A stretch of 55,504 bases of DNA from an uncultured Marinoscillum sp. Its GTDB lineage: Bacteria; Bacteroidota; Bacteroidia; Cytophagales; MED-G16. The translations under genes and the position numbers were made by a program. Shown here one piece after another: positions 17,665 through 25,889 of this stretch. The notes beneath the pieces are model-generated. The model saw only the letters and a list, made by a program, of their open reading frames with translations. It did not search any database and was not told the origin of the DNA. The stretch lies in NCBI GenBank assembly GCA_902529805.1, contig CABZXU010000011.1, positions 1-55,504 of the forward strand, written 5' to 3'. How positions within the stretch are numbered: the stretch's first letter is position 1; each line of letters begins with the position of its first letter.

Positions 17665-18999
17665 TTAATTAATAGAAATACTTAAAACTTTTTCAGTTTT
17701 ATTGCTTACTTTAAATTCATCGTGTATTTGATGATCAATTAACCATACAATTTTATTATCAGATAAAATTACACATTGAAAAATTTTTATATAATTTGGC
17801 GCTTTTTTATCTATTAGAAAATCACTAACCTTTTTATTTTTTTTCATACCTAATGGTTTAAAAGAATCTCCATTTTTCCAATTTCTTATTAATAACGGGA
17901 ACTTTAGTTTATTTAAATCTAATTGAGCTACATTTCTATTTTTATTTAATACAAATGAAGAAGAATCAATTATTTCAAATTTGATATTTCTTTCGTAAAG
18001 ATTATAAGTTCCAACTTTATTAATACTAAAATTAATTTTATAATTATTTCTATTTTTATTCAATAAAAAAACAAATTCTCTTTCAATAATTAATTTAAAC
18101 TTTTCTGACTCATAATATTTACCAGAAATTCTATTATATGATAAAATAATATCATCAGATTGAGAATAATTAAAACCTAATTGATTTAAATATTCCTTTA
18201 AAAGGAAAAAGTTGTAATCCTTTTTTTTCCATTTATTTATATTGATTTTGAACCCATTCTCTAAATTATCAACATATTCTTTTTTTAGTTTTGAAATTTG
18301 AAAAGAAATAAACTTCTCCAATTCAGATAAATTCGTTGATGTATCACTTACAGATTTTTCTAAGGAGTTATTAATTTTTTTTAATTGTGGTATAATTTTT
18401 AACCTGATTCTATTTCTAGAATATTTTGTTAATTTATTAGAAGAATCTTCTCTCCATTCTAAATTATTTGTTAGAGCATAATCAATTAGTTCCTTTTTAT
18501 TAAAATTCATTAGTGGTCTAAAAACATTTCCTCTCAGAACTTGAATTCCTCTTATTCCTCTAAATCCAGTTGAATTTGATAAATTATATATCACTGTTTC
18601 TAAGTTATCATCAATATGATGGGCTGTACATAATAAATCAATATGATTTTCTTTCAAAAGATTATTAAACCATTTATATCTTTGGTTTCTCGCTGCCGTT
18701 TGTAAAGAAACTTTATTTTTTCGAGCATTTTTTTTTGCATCAAAATTCTTGGAAAAAAATTTCACTTTATGTTTTTTAGATAGTTTTTTAACCAACATCA
18801 GGTCTTTTTTTGAATCTTCTCTTAGATTAAAGTTGCAATGACAAACTGAAAAGTTAAGCTTATTTTTTAAAAAAAAATTAAACATACAGATTGAATCTAA
18901 ACCTCCACTTACAGCTAGCAAAAATTTCATATTTTTTATGTCTATATTATATTTTTCAAACAAATAAGTGAATTTATCGTTATAGTTATTGCTTTTCAT
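17665..18999 (-). CDS. tilS: tRNA(Ile)-lysidine synthase
   Basis: Attaches lysine to C34 of the AUA-reading tRNA-Ile, changing its identity. The PP-loop ATPase motif SGGLDS is at residues 31-36, with HCNFNLRE after it. CTAHHIDDNLETVIYNL and RNRIRLKIIPQL are both conserved. The 444 residues include the C-terminal TilS domain (FPLLIRNWKNGDSFKPLGM), which contacts the acceptor stem. It is divergent from the OstA-like gene across 66 bases. No unusual features. Confidence 0.96.
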   Translation of the reverse strand: MKSNNYNDKFTYLFEKYNIDIKNMKFLLAVSGGLDSICMFNFFLKNKLNFSVCHCNFNLREDSKKDLMLVKKLSKKHKVKFFSKNFDAKKNARKNKVSLQTAARNQRYKWFNNLLKENHIDLLCTAHHIDDNLETVIYNLSNSTGFRGIRGIQVLRGNVFRPLMNFNKKELIDYALTNNLEWREDSSNKLTKYSRNRIRLKIIPQLKKINNSLEKSVSDTSTNLSELEKFISFQISKLKKEYVDNLENGFKININKWKKKDYNFFLLKEYLNQLGFNYSQSDDIILSYNRISGKYYESEKFKLIIEREFVFLLNKNRNNYKINFSINKVGTYNLYERNIKFEIIDSSSFVLNKNRNVAQLDLNKLKFPLLIRNWKNGDSFKPLGMKKNKKVSDFLIDKKAPNYIKIFQCVILSDNKIVWLIDHQIHDEFKVSNKTEKVLSISIN

Positions 19000-19065
19000 A
19001 TAGTAAAATTAATTAATCATAACAGTAATTAACGTTTATATAAATATCTATTTTATTTTTACATA

Positions 19066-20610
19066 ATGAATAATATAAAATGCATATCATTTACTTTATT
19101 TTATTTTTTAGCTTTTAATCCTGATTTGCTCGGTCAAAAAAAAGAAAAAATAAAATACAAAGCAGATGAACTTGAATATTTAAAAATTAAAAAAGATCCA
19201 ATAAGAAAATTAAAATATAATGTAGAATTTGTCCAGGGAAAAACAACAATTAAATGTGATTCCGCATATTATTTTAATAAAAAAAAAATAATGGAAGCTT
19301 ATGGTAATGTTACAATTACTGATGAAGATTCCTTATTAATTACAGCAAATAAACTAGTATACAATGGAAACAATAAAATTGCAAATTTAACTGAAAATGT
19401 CCGTTATTTAAAAAATAATAATATACTTGAAACCAATTATCTAATATATGATTTTAATAAAAAAGTAGGATCATTTAAAGAAAGAGGTAAATTATTTAAT
19501 GATAAAAATATTCTAACCAGTGATTATGGTAAATTTTATTCAGATAGAAACTATTCGGAGTTTAACAAAAACGTAGAATTAGTTTCTCCAGAATACACTT
19601 TGTTATCAGATACTTTAGAATATAATTCAAATACTAAAATTGCTTATACTTTTGGTAAAACTACAATAATTACTAAAGACAGTACTATTTTAAATGCCAA
19701 AGGAGGTGAATTTATCACCGATATTAAATTTTCTGAATTTGATAAAAGTACTATTGAAACAAATGAATATTATTTAAAAGCAGATGAAATTATTTTGAAT
19801 AAAAATAAAGACTATTATTCTGCTACTGGTAATGTAAAATTAATTTCTAAACTTTCAAACTATGTTGTAATGGGTTCAAAAGGGTTTTATGATAAGAATA
19901 AAAATATAACCAAAATATATGAAAATCCATTATTGAAAAAAATTATTCCTAACGATACTTTTTATTTGTCTTCAGATACAATTATTGCTTTTGAACATGT
20001 AAATGAAAATTATAGAAAAATTGTTGCTTTTAATGATGTAAAAATGATTAAAGAAAATTTTGAGGGCAAAGCAGACTCAATTAGTTATTTTATTAAGGAC
20101 TCTTTGATTTATATGTACAGAGACCCTATTGTTTGGAATAATAATAATCAAATATCTTCTGATACCATTAGTTTTATTTTTTTTGATAATCTGATTAAAA
20201 AAATGATTTTAAATAAAAATTCATTTATAATTTCAACTGATACTATGAATAACTATAATCAAATAAAAGGCAGAAATATGATTAGTTATTTTGACAAAAA
20301 TAATTTTTTAAAAAAAATTGAAGTTAATGGAAATGGTGAAAGCATTTATTTTGCATTAAATGATACTGGCAGCTCAATAATTGGACTAAATTATATGATT
20401 TGTAGTGATATGAATATTTCATTTGAAAATAATGAAATTAAAAATATTACTTTTTATAAAAATCCGAATGCGAAACTTATTCCACCGCAAGAAATAAATG
20501 ATAACGATTTATTTTTAAATGGTTTTGAATTAAGAGAAGTAGAAAGACCAATTTTAGAAGAAGTAGTTTATTATTTTAGAAAAAAGATATATTTGCCGAA
20601 TGAAAAATAA
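19066..20610 (+). CDS. OstA-like (LptA/LptD N-terminal family) envelope protein
   Basis: A 514-residue exported protein with a signal peptide ending near LGQ (about residue 24). The remainder is a long run of repeated beta-hairpins of the OstA/LptA type, for example KTTIKCDSAYYF, AYGNVTITDEDSLLITA and YSATGNVKLIS. Such proteins form a periplasmic groove for lipopolysaccharide transport. In Bacteroidota this large version is usually called OstA-like. No beta-barrel LptD domain is attached. It overlaps bamD by 11 bases, which places it in an outer-membrane biogenesis operon. Confidence 0.88.
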   Translation: MNNIKCISFTLFYFLAFNPDLLGQKKEKIKYKADELEYLKIKKDPIRKLKYNVEFVQGKTTIKCDSAYYFNKKKIMEAYGNVTITDEDSLLITANKLVYNGNNKIANLTENVRYLKNNNILETNYLIYDFNKKVGSFKERGKLFNDKNILTSDYGKFYSDRNYSEFNKNVELVSPEYTLLSDTLEYNSNTKIAYTFGKTTIITKDSTILNAKGGEFITDIKFSEFDKSTIETNEYYLKADEIILNKNKDYYSATGNVKLISKLSNYVVMGSKGFYDKNKNITKIYENPLLKKIIPNDTFYLSSDTIIAFEHVNENYRKIVAFNDVKMIKENFEGKADSISYFIKDSLIYMYRDPIVWNNNNQISSDTISFIFFDNLIKKMILNKNSFIISTDTMNNYNQIKGRNMISYFDKNNFLKKIEVNGNGESIYFALNDTGSSIIGLNYMICSDMNISFENNEIKNITFYKNPNAKLIPPQEINDNDLFLNGFELREVERPILEEVVYYFRKKIYLPNEK

Positions 20611-21397
20611 ATTATTCTTAATTATAATTTTTATATCATTATCATGCAGTGATTATAGAAAACTATTCAAAACAGAAGGATATGAAGAAAAACTTGAAGG
20701 TGCATTAAAATATTATGAACAAGAAGAGTATTATAAAGCAAGTACTTTATTTGAAGATATTAAACCCCTTGTAAAAGGAACAGAAAAATCTGAAATTGTC
20801 GATTTTTATTTTGCTTATTGCTTATATAAGCAAAAACAATATATTTTAAGCGCAAATTATTTTAAAGAATTTATAGAATTATATTCTAGAAGTGAAAGAG
20901 TCATAGAAGCAGAATATCTTTATGGATACTCCCTGTATAAAGACTCTCCAAATTTTGATTTGGATCAATCAAGTAGTTTCAAAGCTATAGAATCTATTCA
21001 AGCATTTATTAATAAATATCCATACAGTAAATATTCTAAAGATGCTGGTGATTTAATTGATGAACTCAGAGTAAAGATTGAAAAAAAGTATTTTTTTAAT
21101 GCAAAACAATATTATAAAACTAAAAAATATAAATCAGCAATTATTGCATTAAAAAATTTTCAAATTGAATTTCCTGGATCTTCTTTTGATGAAGAATCAT
21201 ATTATTTAATTATTTCATCTCAATATTTAATTGCAAAATCAAGTTTTGAAAGTTTACAAAAAGATAGATACAAGAAAGTAACTGATTTTTATATACAATT
21301 TATTGATAAATATCCAAAAAGCACATTTATTAAAGAAGCAGAAAAAATGTATATTGAAAGTTTAAATTTTTTAGGTACATTTGCAGAAAATAAATAG
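20600..21397 (+). CDS. bamD: outer membrane protein assembly factor BamD
   Basis: A 265-residue lipoprotein (lipobox ISLSC, Cys16) of the BAM complex that folds outer-membrane beta-barrels. Residues about 25-255 form TPR-like helical pairs, such as EEYYKASTLFEDI and KYKSAIIALKNFQIEFPGS, ending with the repeat FIDKYPKSTFIKEAEKMY. Length and repeat order match the family. It lies between the OstA-like gene (overlapping) and rpoZ (eight bases apart), a typical Bacteroidota order. Confidence 0.93.
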   Translation: MKNKLFLIIIFISLSCSDYRKLFKTEGYEEKLEGALKYYEQEEYYKASTLFEDIKPLVKGTEKSEIVDFYFAYCLYKQKQYILSANYFKEFIELYSRSERVIEAEYLYGYSLYKDSPNFDLDQSSSFKAIESIQAFINKYPYSKYSKDAGDLIDELRVKIEKKYFFNAKQYYKTKKYKSAIIALKNFQIEFPGSSFDEESYYLIISSQYLIAKSSFESLQKDRYKKVTDFYIQFIDKYPKSTFIKEAEKMYIESLNFLGTFAENK

Positions 21398-21405
21398 TAA
21401 AAAAA

Positions 21406-21738
21406 ATGAAAATTAAGTCATCACTTAAAACTAGAGATTATAAAGAGTTATCTTCAAAAACAGGAAATATCTATAAATCAGTAAATATAATAGGCAAGAG
21501 AGCTAAACAAATTTCTGCAGTTCAAAAAGAAGAATTAAATTCAAAACTTGCTGAGTTTGCATCTGATGTTGATAATTTAGAGGAAATTTTTGAAAATAGA
21601 GAACAAATTGAAATATCTAGGTATTACGAAAGATTACCTAAGCCTACAACTATTGCTACAGAGGAACTTTTAAATGACGAATTAATATTTAGAAATTCAG
21701 AAGAAAAAGAAGAAGACTTATCAAATAGTAATGTATAA
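21406..21738 (+). CDS. rpoZ: DNA-directed RNA polymerase omega subunit, Bacteroidota type
   Basis: A 110-residue small RNA polymerase subunit that helps assemble the beta' subunit. The core GNIYKSVNIIGKRAKQIS (about residues 22-39) with the following EELNSKLAEFASD is the omega motif; the C-terminal acidic tail with PKPTTIATEELL is characteristic of the Bacteroidota form. It is too divergent to be found by similarity to the proteobacterial protein, but its location after bamD supports it. Confidence 0.9.
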   Translation: MKIKSSLKTRDYKELSSKTGNIYKSVNIIGKRAKQISAVQKEELNSKLAEFASDVDNLEEIFENREQIEISRYYERLPKPTTIATEELLNDELIFRNSEEKEEDLSNSNV

Positions 21739-21756
21739 ATAGAGTTTCCTTTCTTT

Positions 21757-22647
21757 ATGAAATTTTTCTTTTTAATCTTTCTTTTACTTTTAAATCAGTC
21801 ATTATTTTCCCAAGAATTAAACTCTACCGTATTTATTAATTCAGATAACATCGAAACAAGTGACAAATATATTTTTGATGAAATGAAAGTTGCTTTTGAA
21901 CAGTTTTTAAATAATCAAAAATGGACAGATGATACCTATAAAAATGAGGAAAAAATTAAATGTAATTTTATTATTAATATAGTTAATCTCCCCTCTATTA
22001 GTAATTTTGAAGCATCCGTTCAAATCCTTTCCTCTAGACCTATTTTTAATTCATCATATGAATCAATATTACTAAATCATGGAGATAAGGATTGGTCCTT
22101 TGAATATGTATCTTCTCAACCTTTAGAATTTAATGAAAACAATTTTAATAATAACATAACATCTCTTTTGGCTTACTATGCCTACATAATTATTGGAATG
22201 GATAATGATTCATTTGAAAAATTAGGAGGAGAAAAAAATTTTCAAAAGGCTTGGAAGATTGTAAATAATGCTCAACAATCAAATTATATAGGTTGGGATC
22301 AATTTGGTTCAAACAATAACAGATATTGGTTGACCGAAAATCTACTAAATCCTGAATTTGAAATTGTTAGAAAATCATTTTATAATTATCATATAAATGG
22401 TCTTGATATTTTTGAGAATAATGCAGAAAAGAGCCGAGAAAGTATAATTAAAGATTTAAAAAACATATCTGAAGTAAATCAAATAAAACCTAATTCCATT
22501 TTAATTAAATCATTTATTAATTCTAAGTCAAGTGAAATTAGTAATGTTTTTTCTGAAGGACTTATTAATATAAGAAAAGATGCATACAATATTTTATCTA
22601 AAATTGACCCAAGTAAAACAGAAAATTTTTCCAAAATTCTAAATTAA
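21757..22647 (+). CDS. DUF4835 family secreted protein
   Basis: A 296-residue protein with a signal peptide (cleavage probably near FSQE, about residue 20). The family traits are visible: LNSTVFINSDNI near the mature start, YYAYIIIGMDNDSFEKLGG in the middle, and KAWKIVNNAQQSNYIGWDQF followed by NRYWLTENLLNP. The function is unknown, but the gene is almost always beside rpoZ in Bacteroidota, so an envelope role is inferred. In many relatives coaBC sits between rpoZ and this gene; here only 18 bases do. Confidence 0.9.
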   Translation: MKFFFLIFLLLLNQSLFSQELNSTVFINSDNIETSDKYIFDEMKVAFEQFLNNQKWTDDTYKNEEKIKCNFIINIVNLPSISNFEASVQILSSRPIFNSSYESILLNHGDKDWSFEYVSSQPLEFNENNFNNNITSLLAYYAYIIIGMDNDSFEKLGGEKNFQKAWKIVNNAQQSNYIGWDQFGSNNNRYWLTENLLNPEFEIVRKSFYNYHINGLDIFENNAEKSRESIIKDLKNISEVNQIKPNSILIKSFINSKSSEISNVFSEGLINIRKDAYNILSKIDPSKTENFSKILN

Positions 22648-22653
22648 ATTATA

Positions 22654-22851
22654 ATGTCATTTATGAATAATTTAATGCCAAACTTTATTAAAGAAAATAT
22701 AAATTATTACAAAAAAAATGGCCTCAAAAAAACAATTAAAAAATTAGGATGGAAAGTTGTCTTATTAGTATTTCTATTTTATTTAATAAGAGATAGCATT
22801 CTTTATATAATTATTCCTTATTTTGTAGCTAGAGAGTTTAACATATTTTAA
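22654..22851 (+). CDS. small hypothetical membrane protein
   Basis: A 65-residue protein with an amphipathic basic N-terminal part (YYKKNGLKKTIKKLGWK) and one hydrophobic segment of about 24 residues (VVLLVFLFYLIRDSILYIII). It fits exactly between the DUF4835 gene (six bases) and fabI (eight bases), with an ATG in the right place. That packing and the sensible composition support it as real. Its function is unknown. Such basic plus single-helix proteins often attach to the inner membrane. Confidence 0.65.
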   Translation: MSFMNNLMPNFIKENINYYKKNGLKKTIKKLGWKVVLLVFLFYLIRDSILYIIIPYFVAREFNIF

Positions 22852-22859
22852 TAAAAAAA

Positions 22860-23666
22860 ATGAATAATCTTTTATCTAACAAAAATGGATTAATTTTTGG
22901 AGCTCTTGATGAAAATTCTATCGCATGGAAAGTTGCTGAAAGATGCCATAAAGAAGGTGCTAATCTAATATTAACTAATGCCCCGATTGCATTAAGAATG
23001 GGTAAAATAGATATTTTATCTAAGAAATGTAGATCTGAAGTTATACCTGCTGACGTCACATCATTAGATGATTTAGAAAATCTATTTATTAAATCTAAAA
23101 AAATTTTTAATGGTAAAATAGATTTCATATTACACTCTGTAGGCATGTCTCCTAATGTAAGAAAAAACAGAAGTTATGGAGATTTAAATTATGACTGGTT
23201 TTTAAAAACTTTAGATATCTCAGGGGTTTCATTTCATAAAATTATGCAAACAAGTGAAAAACTTGATTCAATTAATGAATGGGGATCAATAGTTGGATTA
23301 TCATATATAGCTGCCCAAAAAACTTTTCCATTTTATTCAGATATGGCAGAAGCAAAATCAGTATTAGAATCCGTTACTAGAAGCTATGGTTATCGACTTG
23401 GGAAAATGAAAAACATTAGAGTAAATACAATTTCACAATCACCAACTAAAACTACCGCTGGTAAAGGTATCCAAGCATTTGAAAGCTTTTATAAATTTGC
23501 TAATAAAATGTCTCCTCTTGGAAATGCTAGTGGCGAAGAATGCGCAAATTATTGTGTCTTTTTGTTCTCAGATTTAAGCAGAAAAATTACGATGCAAAAT
23601 CTGTTTCATGATGGAGGGTTTTCAAATACTGGTATTTCAGAAGAAATTATAAATGGTTTTGAATAG
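22860..23666 (+). CDS. fabI: enoyl-[acyl-carrier-protein] reductase (NADH)
   Basis: Last reductive step of type II fatty-acid elongation. It is 268 residues of atypical short-chain dehydrogenase fold: FGALDENSIAWKVAE is the nucleotide loop, DFILHSVGM the next strand, and FYSDMAEAK holds the Tyr-x6-Lys catalytic pair (about 159 and 166). SQSPTKTTAGKGI is the substrate loop, and the end DGGFSNTGI is conserved. Length is normal. It is followed by ispE 12 bases later. Confidence 0.95.
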   Translation: MNNLLSNKNGLIFGALDENSIAWKVAERCHKEGANLILTNAPIALRMGKIDILSKKCRSEVIPADVTSLDDLENLFIKSKKIFNGKIDFILHSVGMSPNVRKNRSYGDLNYDWFLKTLDISGVSFHKIMQTSEKLDSINEWGSIVGLSYIAAQKTFPFYSDMAEAKSVLESVTRSYGYRLGKMKNIRVNTISQSPTKTTAGKGIQAFESFYKFANKMSPLGNASGEECANYCVFLFSDLSRKITMQNLFHDGGFSNTGISEEIINGFE

Positions 23667-23678
23667 AAATTAAATTCT

Positions 23679-24518
23679 ATGATTTTTTTCCCTAATGCTA
23701 AAATAAATTTAGGATTAAACGTTATTTCAAAAAAAAATAATGGCTACCATAATTTAGAATCCTGTTTCTGTCCTATAAATCTTTTTGATATAATAGAAAT
23801 AAAAAAATCAAATAACTCATCATTTAGAACTTCTGGAATTAAAATACCAGGTAAATCAAAGGAAAATATTATTTTTAGAATAATAGAAGAAATAAAAACA
23901 AAAGTTAAACCTCTTGATATATTTCTTTATAAAAACATTCCATTAGGAAGTGGGTTAGGGGGAGGCTCATCAAATGCCACATTTTCTCTATTAACTATTA
24001 ATAAATTACTTAATTTAAAAATAAAAAAAAATGAATTATTTAGAATTACAAAAAAAGTAGGAAGTGACTGTCCTTTCTTTATAAATAATGAAGTAAGTTA
24101 TGTTCAAGGAACAGGAAACATTATTGAAAAAATTAATATTGATATATATAATAAAAAAATTATAATAATAATCCCGAATCTACATATCTCAACAAAAGAA
24201 GCATTTAAAAAAATTTCTATAAATAAACCTAAATATTCTATTAAAACTATTCTTGAAAACGAAAGTATTGAAAAATGGGAAAAATATATTTTTAATGATT
24301 TTGAAAACTATACTTTTTTTAAATATAATTTTTTAAAAAAAATTAAAGAAAGTCTTTACAACTACGGAGCATTATTTTCAAGTTTATCTGGAACAGGATC
24401 TGCTATCTATGGGATATTTAATAAAGATGTAACAGTTGATGAGAATAAATTTAAAAATTGTTCATTAATTGAAGCAAAAGTTCTTAAAAATGCTTCCAGC
24501 CTTGAGCTTTTAAATTAA
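23679..24518 (+). CDS. ispE: 4-diphosphocytidyl-2-C-methyl-D-erythritol kinase
   Basis: A 279-residue GHMP kinase that phosphorylates CDP-methylerythritol in the MEP isoprenoid pathway. FPNAKINLGLNV is the N-terminal substrate motif with Lys and Asn; PLGSGLGGGSSNA (about residues 88-100) is the ATP-binding motif; LSGTGSAIYGIF the third GHMP motif. The same window carries dxr of the pathway at 31612. Its last 35 bases overlap the end of the convergent thiL. Confidence 0.95.
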   Translation: MIFFPNAKINLGLNVISKKNNGYHNLESCFCPINLFDIIEIKKSNNSSFRTSGIKIPGKSKENIIFRIIEEIKTKVKPLDIFLYKNIPLGSGLGGGSSNATFSLLTINKLLNLKIKKNELFRITKKVGSDCPFFINNEVSYVQGTGNIIEKINIDIYNKKIIIIIPNLHISTKEAFKKISINKPKYSIKTILENESIEKWEKYIFNDFENYTFFKYNFLKKIKESLYNYGALFSSLSGTGSAIYGIFNKDVTVDENKFKNCSLIEAKVLKNASSLELLN

Positions 24519-25509
24519 TTAATTCGCCATCTTTTGAAACTAAAACACATTTTTCATTTGATGTAAAATATCCAATAGATGTAATATCAATATCATTTTC
24601 TCTTAAAGTATTATAATCATTTTCATTTACTGAAAATAATAATTCATAATCTTCACCTCCATTTAATGCACATGTTGTTGGATTTAAGTTGAGTTCATTA
24701 GCAGATAGAATAGTTGATTTTAAAATTGGTAACTTTTCTTCATAAATTTTAATCCCTAATTTTGACTGAACAGATAAATGAATTAAATCCGATGCTAAAC
24801 CATCTGAAACATCAATCATTGAATTTGGAACAATATTAATTTCATTAAATTTTTCAATTATATCTTTTCTAGCTTTTGGTTTTAATTGTTTCTCAATTAA
24901 ATCTTTATAATTTGATAATTCCGGTTGCATTTCAGGATTTAAAATAAAAACAGATTTTTCTCTTTCTAAAATTTGTAATCCTATATAAGATCTTCCTAAA
25001 TCACCAGAAACACATATAATATCATTTTTCTTTGCTGTTTTTCTAAGAGTTAATTTTTTTTTCAAGACATTGCCGATAGCAGAAACTGAAATAATCAATC
25101 CCGTTTGAGAAGAAGTTGTGTCCCCACCAACTAAATCAACATTATATTCTTTACATGCAATTTTAACACCTTTATAAAATTCTTGAATAGCATCTAACGA
25201 AAATCTATTACTTAATCCTAAATTAATTGTTATTTGATCTGCAAATCCATTCATAGAATATATATCAGATAGATTTGTTGATACAGATTTATAACCAAGA
25301 TGTTTTATTGGATGATATGTAAGGTCAAAATGAATTCCTTCAATAAGCATATCTGAAGAAATTATAAAATGATCATCTTTTGATTTGAAAATAACAGCAC
25401 TATCATCTCCAATACCAACAATAGAAGAGTTATTTTTAATATTAAATTTTTTTTTAATTATCTCAATTAAACCAAATTCACCAATATCTTCTAAACTTTT
25501 ACCTTTCAT
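24484..25509 (-). CDS. thiL: thiamine-monophosphate kinase
   Basis: Phosphorylates thiamine monophosphate to the active diphosphate with ATP. The 341 residues show VGIGDDSAVI (about residues 31-40) with the metal-binding Asp pair, SSDMLIEGIHF, VGGDTTSSQTG and SMIDVSDGLASDL, all signatures of this AIR-synthase-like fold. It lies opposite ispE, with which it shares 35 bases at the 3' ends, and is divergent from the Fe-S carrier gene across 51 bases. No TPP riboswitch is visible in that gap. Confidence 0.96.
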   Translation of the reverse strand: MKGKSLEDIGEFGLIEIIKKKFNIKNNSSIVGIGDDSAVIFKSKDDHFIISSDMLIEGIHFDLTYHPIKHLGYKSVSTNLSDIYSMNGFADQITINLGLSNRFSLDAIQEFYKGVKIACKEYNVDLVGGDTTSSQTGLIISVSAIGNVLKKKLTLRKTAKKNDIICVSGDLGRSYIGLQILEREKSVFILNPEMQPELSNYKDLIEKQLKPKARKDIIEKFNEINIVPNSMIDVSDGLASDLIHLSVQSKLGIKIYEEKLPILKSTILSANELNLNPTTCALNGGEDYELLFSVNENDYNTLRENDIDITSIGYFTSNEKCVLVSKDGELINLKAQGWKHF

Positions 25510-25560
25510 TATTATAAAATTAAAATGACATAATATATTTTTGTAAAAATAATACTATTT

Positions 25561-25887
25561 ATGATCAAGATATCAGAAAAAGCTGTATTAAGATTAAATG
25601 AATTAAAAATTACAGAGAAGTATAATTCTGATTTTAATTTAAGAGTTCTTGTTAAAGGCGGTGGATGCTCTGGATTAATGTATGATCTTAAGTTTGATAA
25701 TCAAATTTCTGATACAGATAAAGTTTTTGAAGATGGAGGAATTAAGATAATTATTGATAAAAAAAGCTTATTTTATTTAATTGGAACTGAATTAGACTTT
25801 AGTGATGGACTAAATGGTAAAGGTTTTGAGTTTAAAAATCCAAATGCTTCAAGAACATGCGGATGTGGTGAAAGCTTTTCATTATAA
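25561..25887 (+). CDS. A-type iron-sulfur carrier (HesB/IscA family)
   Basis: A 108-residue carrier that takes Fe-S clusters from a scaffold to apo-enzymes. The three ligands are present: Cys36 in GGGCSGLMYDL and the C-terminal CxC at Cys100 and Cys102 in RTCGCGESF. LDFSDGLNGKGFEFKNPNA is the expected stretch before them. It could be IscA, ErpA or SufA in name; the sequence does not decide. It is convergent with the PurF-like gene, two bases apart. Confidence 0.93.
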   Translation: MIKISEKAVLRLNELKITEKYNSDFNLRVLVKGGGCSGLMYDLKFDNQISDTDKVFEDGGIKIIIDKKSLFYLIGTELDFSDGLNGKGFEFKNPNASRTCGCGESFSL

Positions 25888-25889
25888 AA

